DNA from: Lachnoclostridium sp. Marseille-P6806
Lineage (GTDB): Bacteria > Bacillota > Clostridia > Lachnospirales > Lachnospiraceae
Direction of reading: 5' to 3'
DNA length: 64,000 bases
Assembly (NCBI RefSeq): GCF_900625025.1
Contig: NZ_LR130577.1
Coordinates: 1 to 64,000 of the forward strand
Shown: positions 35,244 to 44,494 of the stretch, piece by piece
Layout of the letters: every line of letters begins with the position of its first letter
Numbering within the stretch: the first letter of the stretch is position 1
Translations under genes and position numbers: made by a program
Notes under the pieces: model-generated
Told to the model about the DNA's origin: nothing
Seen by the model: the letters and a program-made list of their open reading frames with translations, nothing else
Databases searched by the model: none

Positions 35244-36716
35244 TTATTTCGCAATTTCCTGAAAAACAGGCTTCAGCGCCGGGTACAGCGTGCGAAACTG
35301 CCGGTACCGCTCCTCGTACTTCGCCACAAGCTCCGGATCCGGCTCCTCGGTCTCCCGCACCTTTACGATCGCGTTCGCCGCATCCTCCACCGTCGCGTAG
35401 ACCCCATCGGCCACCATCGCCAGCATCGCGCCGCCCATGCCCGGGCCCTCCTCGCAGGCCGGCACATCCACCTTGATATTGAGAATGTTCGCGATCATCC
35501 TGCGCCAGAGCGGGCTCTTCGCTCCTCCGCCGCAGATCTTCGTCCGATCGACATGGACGCCGAGAGAACGCGCGATCTCATACATATCGCGGGTGGCGAA
35601 GCACACTCCCTCGAGAACCGCCTGCGTCAGATCTGCCCGCGTCGTGTCCATCGTGATGCCGGTAAAGGTCGCCCGCGCCATCGGATCGTTCCACGGCGAG
35701 CGCTCGCCCATCAGATAGGGCAGGAAAAAGACATGGTTCTCGCCGAGCTTTGTAATATCCGCCTGCTCGCCGGCATAGTCCTTTGTGGCGAGGATGTCGT
35801 CCATCCACCACTTATTGCAGCTCGCCGCGCTGAGCATGCAGCCCATCAGATGGTAGGTACCGTCGGCATGATCAAAGGAGTGCAGCGCATTGTTGCTGTC
35901 CACTCTGAACTGGCGGGAGGAAATGAAGATCGTTCCGCTCGTTCCCAGAGAGATATTGCACCTGCCGTCGCCGACCGTGCCGGTTCCGACCGCCGCCGCC
36001 GCGTTGTCGCCCGCGCCCGCGGCAATCACTACCGCCTCCGGCAGACCGAGGCGCTTTGCCAGCTCCGGCTTCAGCGTTCCGACTTTCTCATAGCTCTCAA
36101 AAAGCTGTGGGAGCTGATCTTCCGTTACCCCGCAGATCTCCAGCATTTCCTTTGACCAGCGGCGGTTCTTCACGTCGAGCAGCAGCATGCCCGAGGCGTC
36201 CGAAAGATCGGTGGCAAAGGTTCCGGAAAGGCGATAGCAGAGATAATCCTTAGGGAGCATGATCCGGCGGATGCGCGCGAAATTCTCCGGCTCGTTGTCA
36301 CGCACCCAGAGGAGCTTCGGCGCGGTAAAGCCGGCAAACGCAATGTTGGCCGTGTACTCCGAGAGCCTGTCCCTGCCGATCTCCTGATTGAGGTAATCCG
36401 TCTCTTTTACGGTGCGTCCGTCATTCCAGAGAATCGCCGGGCGGATCACCGCATCGTTCTCATCCAGAATCACCAGTCCGTGCATCTGCCCGCCGAAGCT
36501 GATGCCGGCGACCTTGTCCCGGTCAGCCCCGGAAACCAGCTCCTCAAGACCCGCGAGCGTCTGCTCAAACCAGTCCTCCGGATTCTGCTCCGACCAGCCC
36601 GGATGCGGAAAAAACAGCGGATATTCTCTGGAAACAACATTGTGAATTCTGCCCGTCTCGTCCATGAGCAGGAGCTTCACTGCGGATGTTCCCAGGTCAA
36701 TGCCGATGTATAGCAT
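35244..36716 (-). CDS. xylB: Xylulokinase
   Basis: 490 residues of FGGY kinase. DLGTSAVKLLLMDETG starts the actin-like ATPase fold, GGQMHGLVILDENDAVIRPAILWND holds the substrate-binding region typical of XylB, and GAGDNAAAAVGTG is the phosphate-binding segment of the C-terminal domain. It phosphorylates D-xylulose or a similar ketose. First gene of the operon, read from the promoter at 36788-36816. Confidence 0.9.
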   Translation of the reverse strand: MLYIGIDLGTSAVKLLLMDETGRIHNVVSREYPLFFPHPGWSEQNPEDWFEQTLAGLEELVSGADRDKVAGISFGGQMHGLVILDENDAVIRPAILWNDGRTVKETDYLNQEIGRDRLSEYTANIAFAGFTAPKLLWVRDNEPENFARIRRIMLPKDYLCYRLSGTFATDLSDASGMLLLDVKNRRWSKEMLEICGVTEDQLPQLFESYEKVGTLKPELAKRLGLPEAVVIAAGAGDNAAAAVGTGTVGDGRCNISLGTSGTIFISSRQFRVDSNNALHSFDHADGTYHLMGCMLSAASCNKWWMDDILATKDYAGEQADITKLGENHVFFLPYLMGERSPWNDPMARATFTGITMDTTRADLTQAVLEGVCFATRDMYEIARSLGVHVDRTKICGGGAKSPLWRRMIANILNIKVDVPACEEGPGMGGAMLAMVADGVYATVEDAANAIVKVRETEEPDPELVAKYEERYRQFRTLYPALKPVFQEIAK

Positions 36717-36765
36717 AATGGTACCTCCTTTGCCGGCTCTGTCTGCGCCTCATAACTGCTGATAT

Positions 36766-36779
36766 CGTGCCCGTGCACG
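36766..36779. promoter_or_regulatory. Candidate operator at the xylB start site
   Basis: CGTGCCCGTGCACG: 5-bp arms CGTGC/GCACG around 4 bases, lying at or just after the predicted xylB start site. A second symmetric site, TATATG-CA-CATATA (36837-36850), lies just upstream of the -35. Either could bind the divergent LacI-type regulator; this is inference. Confidence 0.4.
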
Positions 36780-36787
36780 CCATTTAT

Positions 36788-36816
36788 AGCATACGCATTT
36801 CGCCTCAAAACTGCAA
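36788..36816 (-). promoter_or_regulatory. Promoter of the xylB operon
   Basis: TTGCAG (36811-36816), 17 bases, TATGCT (36788-36793) on the minus strand. Confidence 0.7.
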
Positions 36817-36938
36817 CACTGTTTTTCCTTTTCGTTTATATGCACATATACAGGCTGAACTTTTTGTGCTCTTTCACCACTTGACGCACGGCTCCCTCCG
36901 CCTCGCCGTGCCTTTCCGTGCTCAGGCACGCTTCTTCG

Positions 36939-36967
36939 TTGACTTAAAGAAAAATGCAGGCTAAACT
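36939..36967 (+). promoter_or_regulatory. Promoter of the LacI-type regulator
   Basis: TTGACT (36939-36944), 17 bases, TAAACT (36962-36967), about 95 bases before the regulator ATG. Confidence 0.75.
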
Positions 36968-37063
36968 ACAAGGCATACAGTTCCCTTTCATTCTGCGGTC
37001 TGCCCCGCTGATGCCGGCCGCCGCAGAGCAGCGTTTTTTCTATAAATTTAATGAGGACAGAGT

Positions 37064-38092
37064 ATGGCAACCATCAAAGAAATCGCAGAGCTCGCCGGCG
37101 TCTCCCGCGGAACGGTCGACCGCGTCCTCAACAATCGCGGGGCCGTGAGCCCTGAAACAGAGAAAAAAATCCGTGAAATCGCCCGCGCCGTCCGCTACAC
37201 GCCGAACCGCGCCGGCATTGTTCTCGCCGCGCAGAAAAAAAATCTGAAGCTCGGCTTCATCGTATTCGGGCACAGCAATCCTTTCTTCGACAAGGTTCTC
37301 CTCGGCGTCGAGGAGGAGTCCGCGGAGCTCCGCTGCTACAACTGCCGCGTGCTGACCCGCCGCGTCGGCGTGAGCACCGGCGAAATGATAGGCGCCATCG
37401 ATCATCTGGTCCGGGAGGGCGTGAGCGGCCTCGCCATCGCTCCCGGCAACGACGATTCCATCCGGCATAAGATCGACGAGCTGGCGGAGCGGAACATCCC
37501 CGCCGTCACCCTGAATACCGATATCGAAAATTCCCGGCGCATCGCCTATGTGGGCAGCGACTATTATGAAAGCGGGCGCACCGCCGCCGGCCTCATCAGT
37601 CTTGTCACCGCGCCGTTCGCCGTGCCCGTCCATGTTGGCATTGTCTCGGGCTCCGATCAGATTCTGTGCCACACGAGACGCATCGCCGGCTTTCAGGAGC
37701 GCATCATGGAATGTTATCCCGGCATCTCCGTCGCGGACATCATCTACAACCATGACGACGACATCGAGAGCTACCGCAGAACCCGCGAAATGCTGGATGC
37801 GCACCCGGAAATCAATGCGCTGTATTTCGGCTCCGCCGGCGTGCACGGAGGGTGCCGGGCCCTGTGCGAATCCGGCAGGCAGAGCGCCGTCCGCGTCATC
37901 GCCCACGACGCCGTTTCAAGTACCGAGGAGCTGATCCGGCGGGGCGTCATTTCCGCCACCATCTGCCAGCAGCCGGAAAAACAGGGCTCTCTCCCCCTCT
38001 CTCTCCTTTTTTCCTATCTCACCACCGGAGAGAAGCCGGACAGCGAATACTACTATACTAATTCCGATATCCGCATCCGGGAAAATATCTGA
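37064..38092 (+). CDS. LacI-type sugar-responsive regulator
   Basis: 342 residues. Helix-turn-helix at residues 3-25 (TIKEIAELAGVSRGTVDRVLNN, the LacI signature with an R in place of the usual S at the recognition helix), hinge NRAGIVLAAQ, then a periplasmic-binding-protein-like effector domain (LKLGFIVFGHSNPFFDKVL, VHVGIVSGSDQ). The V-D-R-V-L variant is common in regulators with a ribose-like sensor domain. It faces the xylB operon across 347 bases and probably controls it. Confidence 0.85.
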   Translation: MATIKEIAELAGVSRGTVDRVLNNRGAVSPETEKKIREIARAVRYTPNRAGIVLAAQKKNLKLGFIVFGHSNPFFDKVLLGVEEESAELRCYNCRVLTRRVGVSTGEMIGAIDHLVREGVSGLAIAPGNDDSIRHKIDELAERNIPAVTLNTDIENSRRIAYVGSDYYESGRTAAGLISLVTAPFAVPVHVGIVSGSDQILCHTRRIAGFQERIMECYPGISVADIIYNHDDDIESYRRTREMLDAHPEINALYFGSAGVHGGCRALCESGRQSAVRVIAHDAVSSTEELIRRGVISATICQQPEKQGSLPLSLLFSYLTTGEKPDSEYYYTNSDIRIRENI

Positions 38093-38114
38093 AATCAAAA
38101 GGGGTATAGGGCAA

Positions 38115-38160
38115 AAACGCCCCCGCCGGGAAAGATCATGGTCTTTCCGGCCGGGGGCGC
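38115..38160. terminator. Bidirectional terminator between regulator and arcC
   Basis: GCCCCCGCCGGGAAAGA pairs with TCTTTCCGGCCGGGGGC (one bulge-like mismatch) around a 6-base loop; the two flanking genes converge on it. Confidence 0.85.
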
Positions 38161-38187
38161 TGCTTTGTTCTTTATTTCCATGTCCGC

Positions 38188-39129
38188 TCAGGCGGTGATA
38201 ACCGTCCCCGCATTTCCGGCGATGGCGTCGTCGACCCGGTCCAGCGATGTGATGAGCACGCGGCCGTCCGGCTTCGCGGCGAGATATTCGATCGCCGCCT
38301 CGATCTTCGGTTTCATCGTCGTCTCCCCGAACTGTCCCTCGCGGATCAGAATCTTTGCCTGCTCTGCATTCATCTGCGGAATGGCTTTCTGGTTCTCCGC
38401 GCCGAAGTTCTCGAACACATTCGGCACCGCCGTCAGAATGATCAGCTCATCCGCCATGATGTCCGCCGCCAGCTTTCCGGCGATCGCGTCCTTTTCAATG
38501 ACCGCGGAGGCGCCCCGGAGCGCATGCTCCTGCACGATCACCGGGATCCCTCCGCCGCCGCAGCAGATCACCACCTGCCCGGCGTCCGCGAGGAGGCGGA
38601 TCGTCTCAATCTCCATGATCTCCAGCGGTCTGGGCGTCGCCACAATGCGAAGATACCCGTGCCCCGGCTCCTCAGTCACAAAATTCCCTTTCTTTATCTC
38701 ATTGTCCGCATCCTCTTTCGCCATATAGCGGCCGATTTTTTTTGAGGGACTGTAAAACGCCTCATCATAGGGATCGACGGCAACCTGCGTCAGTATCGTC
38801 GCGACCGTCGTCGAATTGCCGCGGGAGAGAAGCTCCGCGCGCAGCGAATTCTGAATATCATAGCCCACATAGCCTTGGCTCATGGCGCTGCACACACTCA
38901 TCGGCGCCGGCGTATAATCAATATAGACGCGGCGAAGCTCCGTCATCGCCTTGTGAATCATCGAAACCTGCGGCCCGTTGCTGTGCGTGATCGTAAGCTG
39001 ATAGCCGGCCTCGACCAGATCCGCCAGCGCCTGCGCCGTGACGCCGACCGCATCTTTCTGCTCGTTGGTCGTATAGCCGAGCGCGTTGTGCCCGAGCGCT
39101 ACCACGACTTTCTTCTGATGACTGTTCAT
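38188..39129 (-). CDS. arcC: Carbamate kinase
   Basis: 313 residues from the ATG at 39129 (GGGGAGGAG just before; the ORF start 39 codons further up is rejected). VVVALGHNALGYT opens the amino-acid kinase fold, VICCGGGGIPVI is the glycine-rich carbamoyl-phosphate site, and DKDxAxxxLA appears as EKDAIAGKLAADIMADELIILT. It makes ATP from carbamoyl phosphate and ADP. No arcA or arcB lies nearby, so the carbamoyl phosphate may come from another pathway such as allantoin or agmatine breakdown. Confidence 0.93.
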   Translation of the reverse strand: MNSHQKKVVVALGHNALGYTTNEQKDAVGVTAQALADLVEAGYQLTITHSNGPQVSMIHKAMTELRRVYIDYTPAPMSVCSAMSQGYVGYDIQNSLRAELLSRGNSTTVATILTQVAVDPYDEAFYSPSKKIGRYMAKEDADNEIKKGNFVTEEPGHGYLRIVATPRPLEIMEIETIRLLADAGQVVICCGGGGIPVIVQEHALRGASAVIEKDAIAGKLAADIMADELIILTAVPNVFENFGAENQKAIPQMNAEQAKILIREGQFGETTMKPKIEAAIEYLAAKPDGRVLITSLDRVDDAIAGNAGTVITA

Positions 39130-39239
39130 GGCTCCTCCCCGATAAGCCTCTGCCTGCGCAGCGGCATGCTGCTCCCGCCCTGCTCCGCCGCAAAGCGGAC
39201 GACAGGTGGGATATCGCTGAAAGTATATCAAAAATATGG

Positions 39240-39268
39240 TTGACATGCCACCGAAAGGCAGTTATTAT
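39240..39268 (+). promoter_or_regulatory. cysK promoter
   Basis: TTGACA (39240-39245), 17 bases, TATTAT (39263-39268), about 80 bases before the cysK ATG. Confidence 0.85.
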
Positions 39269-39287
39269 CTTTTCGAGATATTCATAC

Positions 39288-39304
39288 GGAATTAGTAGGA
39301 ATTA
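39288..39304 (+). promoter_or_regulatory. Candidate operator in the cysK leader
   Basis: Direct repeat GGAATTA-GTA-GGAATTA about 20 bases after the -10. It resembles sites of Rrf2-type regulators (CymR/IscR) that control cysteine genes in Firmicutes. Identity of the regulator is inferred. Confidence 0.4.
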
Positions 39305-39350
39305 AGCAGCCGCCGCACGGCGGACAGCACAGGAAAGTGAGGATGAGATC

Positions 39351-40292
39351 ATGGCAGACATAAAAACCAGCGCAGCACAGCTTATCGGACGCACCCCTCT
39401 TCTTGAGGCGTCAAACTATCAGAAAAAGAGCGGCACCACCGGCGCAAGAATCCTTGTAAAGCTCGAATATCTGAATCCGGCCGGTTCCGTCAAGGACCGC
39501 ATCGCACTGGCGATGATCGAGGACGCCGAGGAGCGCGGCCTCCTCCGCCCCGGGGCGATCATCATTGAGCCCACCTCGGGAAATACCGGCATCGGCATCG
39601 CCTCCGTCGCCGCCGCAAAGGGCTACCGGGCCATTCTGACTCTCCCCGATACGATGAGCGTCGAACGCCGGAATCTCCTCCGCGCCTACGGCGCGGAGCT
39701 CGTCCTGACCGAGGGAGCGCAGGGCATGAAAGGAGCCATTGCCCGGGCGGAGGAGCTGAATCGCAGCATCTCCGGCTCGGTCATTCTCGGCCAGTTCTCC
39801 AATCCCGCCAACCCGCGGGCCCATTATCGGACCACCGGCCCCGAGATCTGGGAGGACACGGACGGCAGCGTCGACGCTTTTATCGCCGGCGTCGGTACCG
39901 GCGGGACGCTCAGCGGCGTCGGGAAATACCTCCGGGAAAAGAATCCGAACGTTAAGATCATCGCCGTGGAGCCCGACGATTCGGCCGTCCTCTCCGGCGA
40001 GAAGCCCGGCCCTCACAAAATTCAGGGCATCGGCGCAGGCTTCATCCCAGAAACGCTCGACACCGGGATCTACGACGAAATCATCCGCGTCCCGAACGAA
40101 AACGCCTTTGAGGAGGGACGCCGCATCGCCGTCAGCGAGGGCATCCTTGTCGGCATATCCTCCGGCGCAGCGCTGTGGGCAGCCGGGCAGCTTGCGAGAC
40201 GGAAAGAGTTTCAGGGCAAGACCATTGTCGCCCTCCTCCCGGATTCCGGCGACCGGTATCTGTCCACTGCGCTGTTCTCCCCGGAGAGCTGA
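39351..40292 (+). CDS. cysK: Cysteine synthase A
   Basis: 313 residues of PLP enzyme fold type II. Lys in [12 protein letters not shown] (about residue 45) forms the Schiff base, TSGNTGIG holds the substrate carboxylate, [13 protein letters not shown] binds the PLP phosphate, and GISSGAAL closes. It makes cysteine from O-acetylserine and sulfide. Single gene with its own promoter. Confidence 0.93.
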   Translation: MADIKTSAAQLIGRTPLLEASNYQKKSGTTGARILVKLEYLNPAGSVKDRIALAMIEDAEERGLLRPGAIIIEPTSGNTGIGIASVAAAKGYRAILTLPDTMSVERRNLLRAYGAELVLTEGAQGMKGAIARAEELNRSISGSVILGQFSNPANPRAHYRTTGPEIWEDTDGSVDAFIAGVGTGGTLSGVGKYLREKNPNVKIIAVEPDDSAVLSGEKPGPHKIQGIGAGFIPETLDTGIYDEIIRVPNENAFEEGRRIAVSEGILVGISSGAALWAAGQLARRKEFQGKTIVALLPDSGDRYLSTALFSPES

Positions 40293-40361
40293 GCCGGCGT
40301 CCCCATGACCTTTTGTCTGTCTAACTGACGCCTGACACAGACTGCAGAGGCTGAACACGGA

Positions 40362-40838
40362 TTACAGCGCCTTGAGCGCCGTCACGGCCGCTCCCAGCGC
40401 GATACCGAAATCCGCGAAATTGAACACAATGTTCCGAAGCGCCGGGATCCCGATATCAAAGCTGATGTAATCCGTGACGTACCCGCGGCGGAGCCGGTCG
40501 TAGGCATTGCTCCACGCCCCGCCGAGAAGAAGAGCGAATCCCGCTTTCAGCGTGTACCGCCCCGCCTTTCCCAGAGTGATGATAAAGACAGGCATCAGCG
40601 CCGCCGTGAGAAAAAGTGCGGCGGCGCCGACCACCGCCGGATACCGCTCTCCGAGATTCATCGCCGCGCCGCTGTTGCGGCTGTTCCTGAAGAGGATCAA
40701 CCCGCGGCGGCTTTTTTGTATTCCGTCCATTCCTAGTTCCCGGGCCCTGCGTTTCATATACTGATCCGCTGCAAAAAGCCCTGCCGCCAGCAGCGGGAAC
40801 AGAAGCGCCGCCCGGCCTTTCCGGGCTCTTCCACTCAT
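40362..40838 (-). CDS. lspA: Signal peptidase II (LspA)
   Basis: 158 residues, four membrane segments. DQYMKRRA near the first helix, NSGAAMNL, NAYDRLRRGYVTDYI (first catalytic Asp) and FNFADFGI (second Asp) are the family's conserved boxes. It cleaves prolipoproteins after lipidation. Its ATG lies 3 bases after the clpX stop, so it is coupled to clpX, an unusual partner. It is diverged from standard LspA, so a second paralog elsewhere is likely. Confidence 0.8.
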   Translation of the reverse strand: MSGRARKGRAALLFPLLAAGLFAADQYMKRRARELGMDGIQKSRRGLILFRNSRNSGAAMNLGERYPAVVGAAALFLTAALMPVFIITLGKAGRYTLKAGFALLLGGAWSNAYDRLRRGYVTDYISFDIGIPALRNIVFNFADFGIALGAAVTALKAL

Positions 40839-40841
40839 TTC

Positions 40842-42581
40842 TCAGACAACCTCCGCCGCTCCGACAGACGCAGCCCCGTCCGGCAGCAGCTCTGTCCTTT
40901 TCATCTCCAGCTTCTTCTGCTCGCCCGCAATGCCGGCGGCGTCCGTGCGTATTCCGATCTTCGGCGCGCCCTTTCCCTCGATATAATCGCGGGTGATGGC
41001 CACCGTTCCGATGCTGTCGTCCTTGGGAACCTCGTACATAATATCCAGCATGAAGTCCTCAATAATCGCCCGCAGCGCCCGCGCCCCGGTCTCCTTTTCC
41101 ATGGCGCGCTCCGCGATGGCCTCCAGCGCGTCCTCGTCAAAGTCAAGCCGCACCTCATCGAGCTCAAGGAGCTTCTGATACTGCTTGAGGATCGCATTCT
41201 TCGGCTCCTTAAGGATCTTCACCAGCATATCCCGGTCAAGCCCCTGCAGCGTGCAGACGACCGGAAGACGGCCGATAAATTCGGGGATAAAGCCGTAGGC
41301 GCGCAGGTCCTCCGTCGTCACGCGGGAGAGAAGATTCTTGTCCTTATCGTAGCGGTCCCTCAACTCCGCGTGATAGCCGAAACCGCTCTGCTTCGTGAGG
41401 CGTTCCCTGATCCGGTCCTCGAGATTCGGAAACGCGCCGCCGCAGATAAAAAGAATGTTGCGGGTATTGACCGTCGTCATCGGAACCATGGCGTTCTTGC
41501 TGCTCGCGCCGACGGGCACCTCCACCTCCGCGCCCTCGAGGAGCTTGAGCATTCCCTGCTGCACCGACTCCCCGTTGACATCCCGGGATGTCATCGTGCT
41601 CTTCTTGGCAATCTTGTCGATCTCGTCGACAAACACGATGCCCTGTTCTGCGCGCTCCACGTCATTGTCCGCCGCATCGAGGAGCTTTGAGATCACTGAC
41701 TCAATATCGTCGCCGATATAGCCCGCCTCCGTGAGAGAGGTCGCATCCGCAATGGCGAGCGGCACATCAAGGAGCCGCGCCAGCGTCTTGACCAGATAGG
41801 TCTTGCCGCTGCCCGTCGGGCCGATCATGAGAATATTCGACTTCTCGATCTCGATGTCGTCCATGTGGCCGGTGGTCACCCGCTTGTAGTGGTTGTAGAC
41901 CGCCACGGAGAGCGTCTTTTTCGCCCGCTCCTGTCCGACCACATATTCGTCGAGCTTTGCCTTGACGATGTGAGGCGCCGGCATGTCGTCGATGGTAAAC
42001 ACCGGCTTCGGCCGGTTCTCTTTCTTCTTTTTAACCTGCGGGCGCATTCCCTGCGGCCCCATGCCGCCGAAAATATCCCCGAGATTCAGGAAGCTGATGG
42101 TCGGGCCGCCTTTCTTTTTATCGCCCTTATTCTCGTCCGCTTCCCCGCCGCTCTCCTCGCCGCCGTCCGTGCTCCCGGCGGCTCCGGGTGCGGGCGCATC
42201 GTGCCGGGCTGTCTCTGTCCGGGCTTCCTCCTCACGAATCGCCTCTGTCCCGTCCGCCTTTCCCGCACCGCTTCCGCCTGCGCCGTCTTCCTCCGCCGCC
42301 GGTTCATCCGCGCGGCGCTGTGCGCTTTCCTCCGCGGCACGGCTCAGCTCTTCATAGAGCTGTCGGTTCATCTCCGCAAGCGACGAGGGGTCGCTCAGCA
42401 TCTTCGTCAGATCAAGATGCGAGGCCATATTCATCATATTCTGCATGCAGCTTCTGCAGATGCACATGCCGTTCGGCAGATGCAGCATCGGCCCCGCCTG
42501 CTTCGACGAGCGGCGGCATACCGCGCAGTAGCTCTCGTATTCTTCGTCTCCGGAATGATGGTTGCTGAAATCTTCGCTCAT
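40842..42581 (-). CDS. clpX: ClpX-type protease ATPase with long linker
   Basis: 579 residues from the ATG at 42581, versus about 420 usual. The N-terminal zinc domain is present (CAVC at about 19-22 and CICRSC at about 43-48). Then comes a linker of about 120 residues rich in Glu, Gly, Ala. AAA+ core: Walker A GPTGSGKTYLV, Walker B IVFVDEIDKIAKK, the pore loop region, sensor GRLPVVCTLQGLD with the R-finger around GFIPEFIGR, and the C-terminal small domain. ClpX unfolds proteins for ClpP. The ClpP-contact loop (I/L-G-F) reads SGFGYH, so ClpP binding should be checked. It may be a second, specialised ClpX. It has a promoter at 42635-42663. Confidence 0.88.
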   Translation of the reverse strand: MSEDFSNHHSGDEEYESYCAVCRRSSKQAGPMLHLPNGMCICRSCMQNMMNMASHLDLTKMLSDPSSLAEMNRQLYEELSRAAEESAQRRADEPAAEEDGAGGSGAGKADGTEAIREEEARTETARHDAPAPGAAGSTDGGEESGGEADENKGDKKKGGPTISFLNLGDIFGGMGPQGMRPQVKKKKENRPKPVFTIDDMPAPHIVKAKLDEYVVGQERAKKTLSVAVYNHYKRVTTGHMDDIEIEKSNILMIGPTGSGKTYLVKTLARLLDVPLAIADATSLTEAGYIGDDIESVISKLLDAADNDVERAEQGIVFVDEIDKIAKKSTMTSRDVNGESVQQGMLKLLEGAEVEVPVGASSKNAMVPMTTVNTRNILFICGGAFPNLEDRIRERLTKQSGFGYHAELRDRYDKDKNLLSRVTTEDLRAYGFIPEFIGRLPVVCTLQGLDRDMLVKILKEPKNAILKQYQKLLELDEVRLDFDEDALEAIAERAMEKETGARALRAIIEDFMLDIMYEVPKDDSIGTVAITRDYIEGKGAPKIGIRTDAAGIAGEQKKLEMKRTELLPDGAASVGAAEVV

Positions 42582-42634
42582 AAGACTTCTGTCCTTTCTG
42601 ATCCTGCCGCCGCATCCGGCCACATTCAAATCAA

Positions 42635-42663
42635 AGTATATCGTCCGCGCCGCGCGGCATCAA
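42635..42663 (-). promoter_or_regulatory. clpX promoter
   Basis: TTGATG (42658-42663), 17 bases, TATACT (42635-42640) on the minus strand. Confidence 0.75.
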
Positions 42664-42715
42664 GTTAAGGATTTCTAAAGAAACGGAGCTCTTGCGGAAA
42701 ACATCCCTTTACAAA

Positions 42716-42753
42716 AAGATACCGGCGGCGCGAAGCCCCGCGCCGCCGGCCGG
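42716..42753 (-). terminator. Terminator after htrA
   Basis: CCGGCGGCGCG and CGCGCCGCCGG form an 11-bp stem around a short loop, followed on the minus strand by TATCTTTTTG. Confidence 0.85.
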
Positions 42754-42820
42754 CATCTTTCCGTGCCGCCTCATTCCTTTTTCGGACATCTCGCCCGTTT
42801 CCGGGTGCGTCCCTGTCCTG

Positions 42821-44494
42821 TCAGTTCGATCCGTTGCCGAAGACATCGCCGTCAAAGAAATATCCGAACGGGCTTCGGGAACCGCCCGAGCCCTCTCCCG
42901 GGTTCTCTTCCTCTCCGGGCGCAGCTCCTCCGCTCTCCTGCGACCCGCTGCCGCTCCCTGCGGAGGCCCGGTTCACCTCCTTGCTTCCGCTCAGCTTCAA
43001 GGTGATCTCCCGCTCCCCGTAACTGCCGTTGTCGGCTCGCTGGATCGTCAGCGTAACCTTGGTTCCCGCCTTGTAATACGCAAGCTGCTCTTTCAGCTCA
43101 TCCATTCCCGAAACCGAAACGCCGCCGATCTTTGTGATAATATCGCCCTTTTGAAGTCCCGAATCCGCCGCGCCGGTGCCACTCATGATTTCCGCGACGT
43201 ACACGCCCTCGGGCATATTGTAGGCGCTCGCGACCTGCGCCGTCACACTGATTCCGCTGATTCCCAGATAGCCCTGCTCATCCTCCGAAACCTTTTCCCT
43301 CGTCTCACGGTTCATCAGCTCCTCGATGATCGGGATCGCACGGGACATCGGAATCGCATAGCCCATGCCCTCGACCTTTGTCGCGCCGATCTTGTTGGAA
43401 TTGATGCCGATGACCTCTCCGCGGCTGTTCAGCAGCGCACCGCCGGAATTTCCGGGATTGATGGCCGCATCCGTCTGAATGAAGACATTGGTTTCCGTAT
43501 CCGAAAGAGGAAGCTCCCTGTCCACCGCGCTGATGACACCTGTCGTGACGGACTGCCCGTAACCAAGCGCATTGCCGATCGCGATCGCAGGCTCCCCGAC
43601 TCTCAGCTCATCGGAATCTCCGATCGTCGCGACCGTGATCTGCGCTCTGGTGTCCTCCGGGATATCCGAACGCTTCACCGCGAGCACCGCAAGATCATTC
43701 CCGGAATTTGTCCCCTTGATATTGGCCTCCGCCGTCGAATTGTCGATGAACTGCACCTTGAGCTCATTGGCATTCGAGACGACATGGTTGTTCGTTGCGA
43801 TCAGAAGCTCCGTATCGGTCTCTGCAATAATGATGCCCGATCCCGCGGATTCCTCCTCCGAGGTATAGACCTGACCGAAGAGATCCTGCTGCGTCACGAT
43901 CGCGCTGTTGTAAACCGACACGATGGACGGCATCACCGCCTCCGCGATATCGGACACGTCCGTGACGGTTCCCGCGCCGCCGCTCCCGCCGGTGCTGCTG
44001 GTCTTCAGCGTCACTCCGCCCGAGGCTTTTTCCTCCGATGCCCCGGCGCTTCCCCCGTCCTCCGCGGAAACGGAGCCTCCGTTTTCCGCCGGCGCTTCCG
44101 CGTTCTCCTGCGGCGTCTCCGGGGAAGCTTTCTCCGTGGACGGGCCCGCGCTGATCACCGCAAGCGACTGTACGCCGACGGCGCCGGCCCCGGCGCAGAG
44201 ACCGAAGACCGCAGCCACGGCAAGCGCCAGCGCGGCGCGCGCGCCGCCGCTCATTTTGCCGCCTTTTCTCTTCCTGCGTCCCTTTCCGTTCTCATCGTTG
44301 CCCGGCATCGGATTGGAGCCGTAGGCACTGCTGTACGGATTGTAATAATTTCCGCTCTGATGATGTCCGTCCTCGCGGCCGCTGCCCTGACCCGAAGCAT
44401 CCGCACTGTAAAGAGAGGAGCCTCTGCTCTCCTGCTGTCCCTGTACTTCATTCTGTCCGTTATCATTCTGTCTGTCATTCTGCTCGTCGTACAT
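42821..44494 (-). CDS. htrA: HtrA/DegP-type S1C serine protease with PDZ domain
   Basis: 557 residues. The first 80 are a Gln/Asn/Ser-rich cytoplasmic tail, a membrane helix spans about 84-105, then a low-complexity linker. The protease domain carries H237 (NNHVV), D267 (GNDLAVL) and S350 (PGNSGGALL). A PDZ domain lies at about 395-490 (VYVAEIMSGTGAADSGLQKGDIITKI). The last 55 residues are Gly/Ser/Glu-rich. HtrA degrades misfolded proteins at the cell surface under stress. It lies next to an ECF sigma factor, but on the opposite strand. Confidence 0.93.
   Translation of the reverse strand: MYDEQNDRQNDNGQNEVQGQQESRGSSLYSADASGQGSGREDGHHQSGNYYNPYSSAYGSNPMPGNDENGKGRRKRKGGKMSGGARAALALAVAAVFGLCAGAGAVGVQSLAVISAGPSTEKASPETPQENAEAPAENGGSVSAEDGGSAGASEEKASGGVTLKTSSTGGSGGAGTVTDVSDIAEAVMPSIVSVYNSAIVTQQDLFGQVYTSEEESAGSGIIIAETDTELLIATNNHVVSNANELKVQFIDNSTAEANIKGTNSGNDLAVLAVKRSDIPEDTRAQITVATIGDSDELRVGEPAIAIGNALGYGQSVTTGVISAVDRELPLSDTETNVFIQTDAAINPGNSGGALLNSRGEVIGINSNKIGATKVEGMGYAIPMSRAIPIIEELMNRETREKVSEDEQGYLGISGISVTAQVASAYNMPEGVYVAEIMSGTGAADSGLQKGDIITKIGGVSVSGMDELKEQLAYYKAGTKVTLTIQRADNGSYGEREITLKLSGSKEVNRASAGSGSGSQESGGAAPGEEENPGEGSGGSRSPFGYFFDGDVFGNGSN

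Noticed and set aside
33029-36155. Two long plus-strand frames across the sugar operon
   Set aside because: Antisense shadows of the isomerase, DUF4867 and xylB genes.
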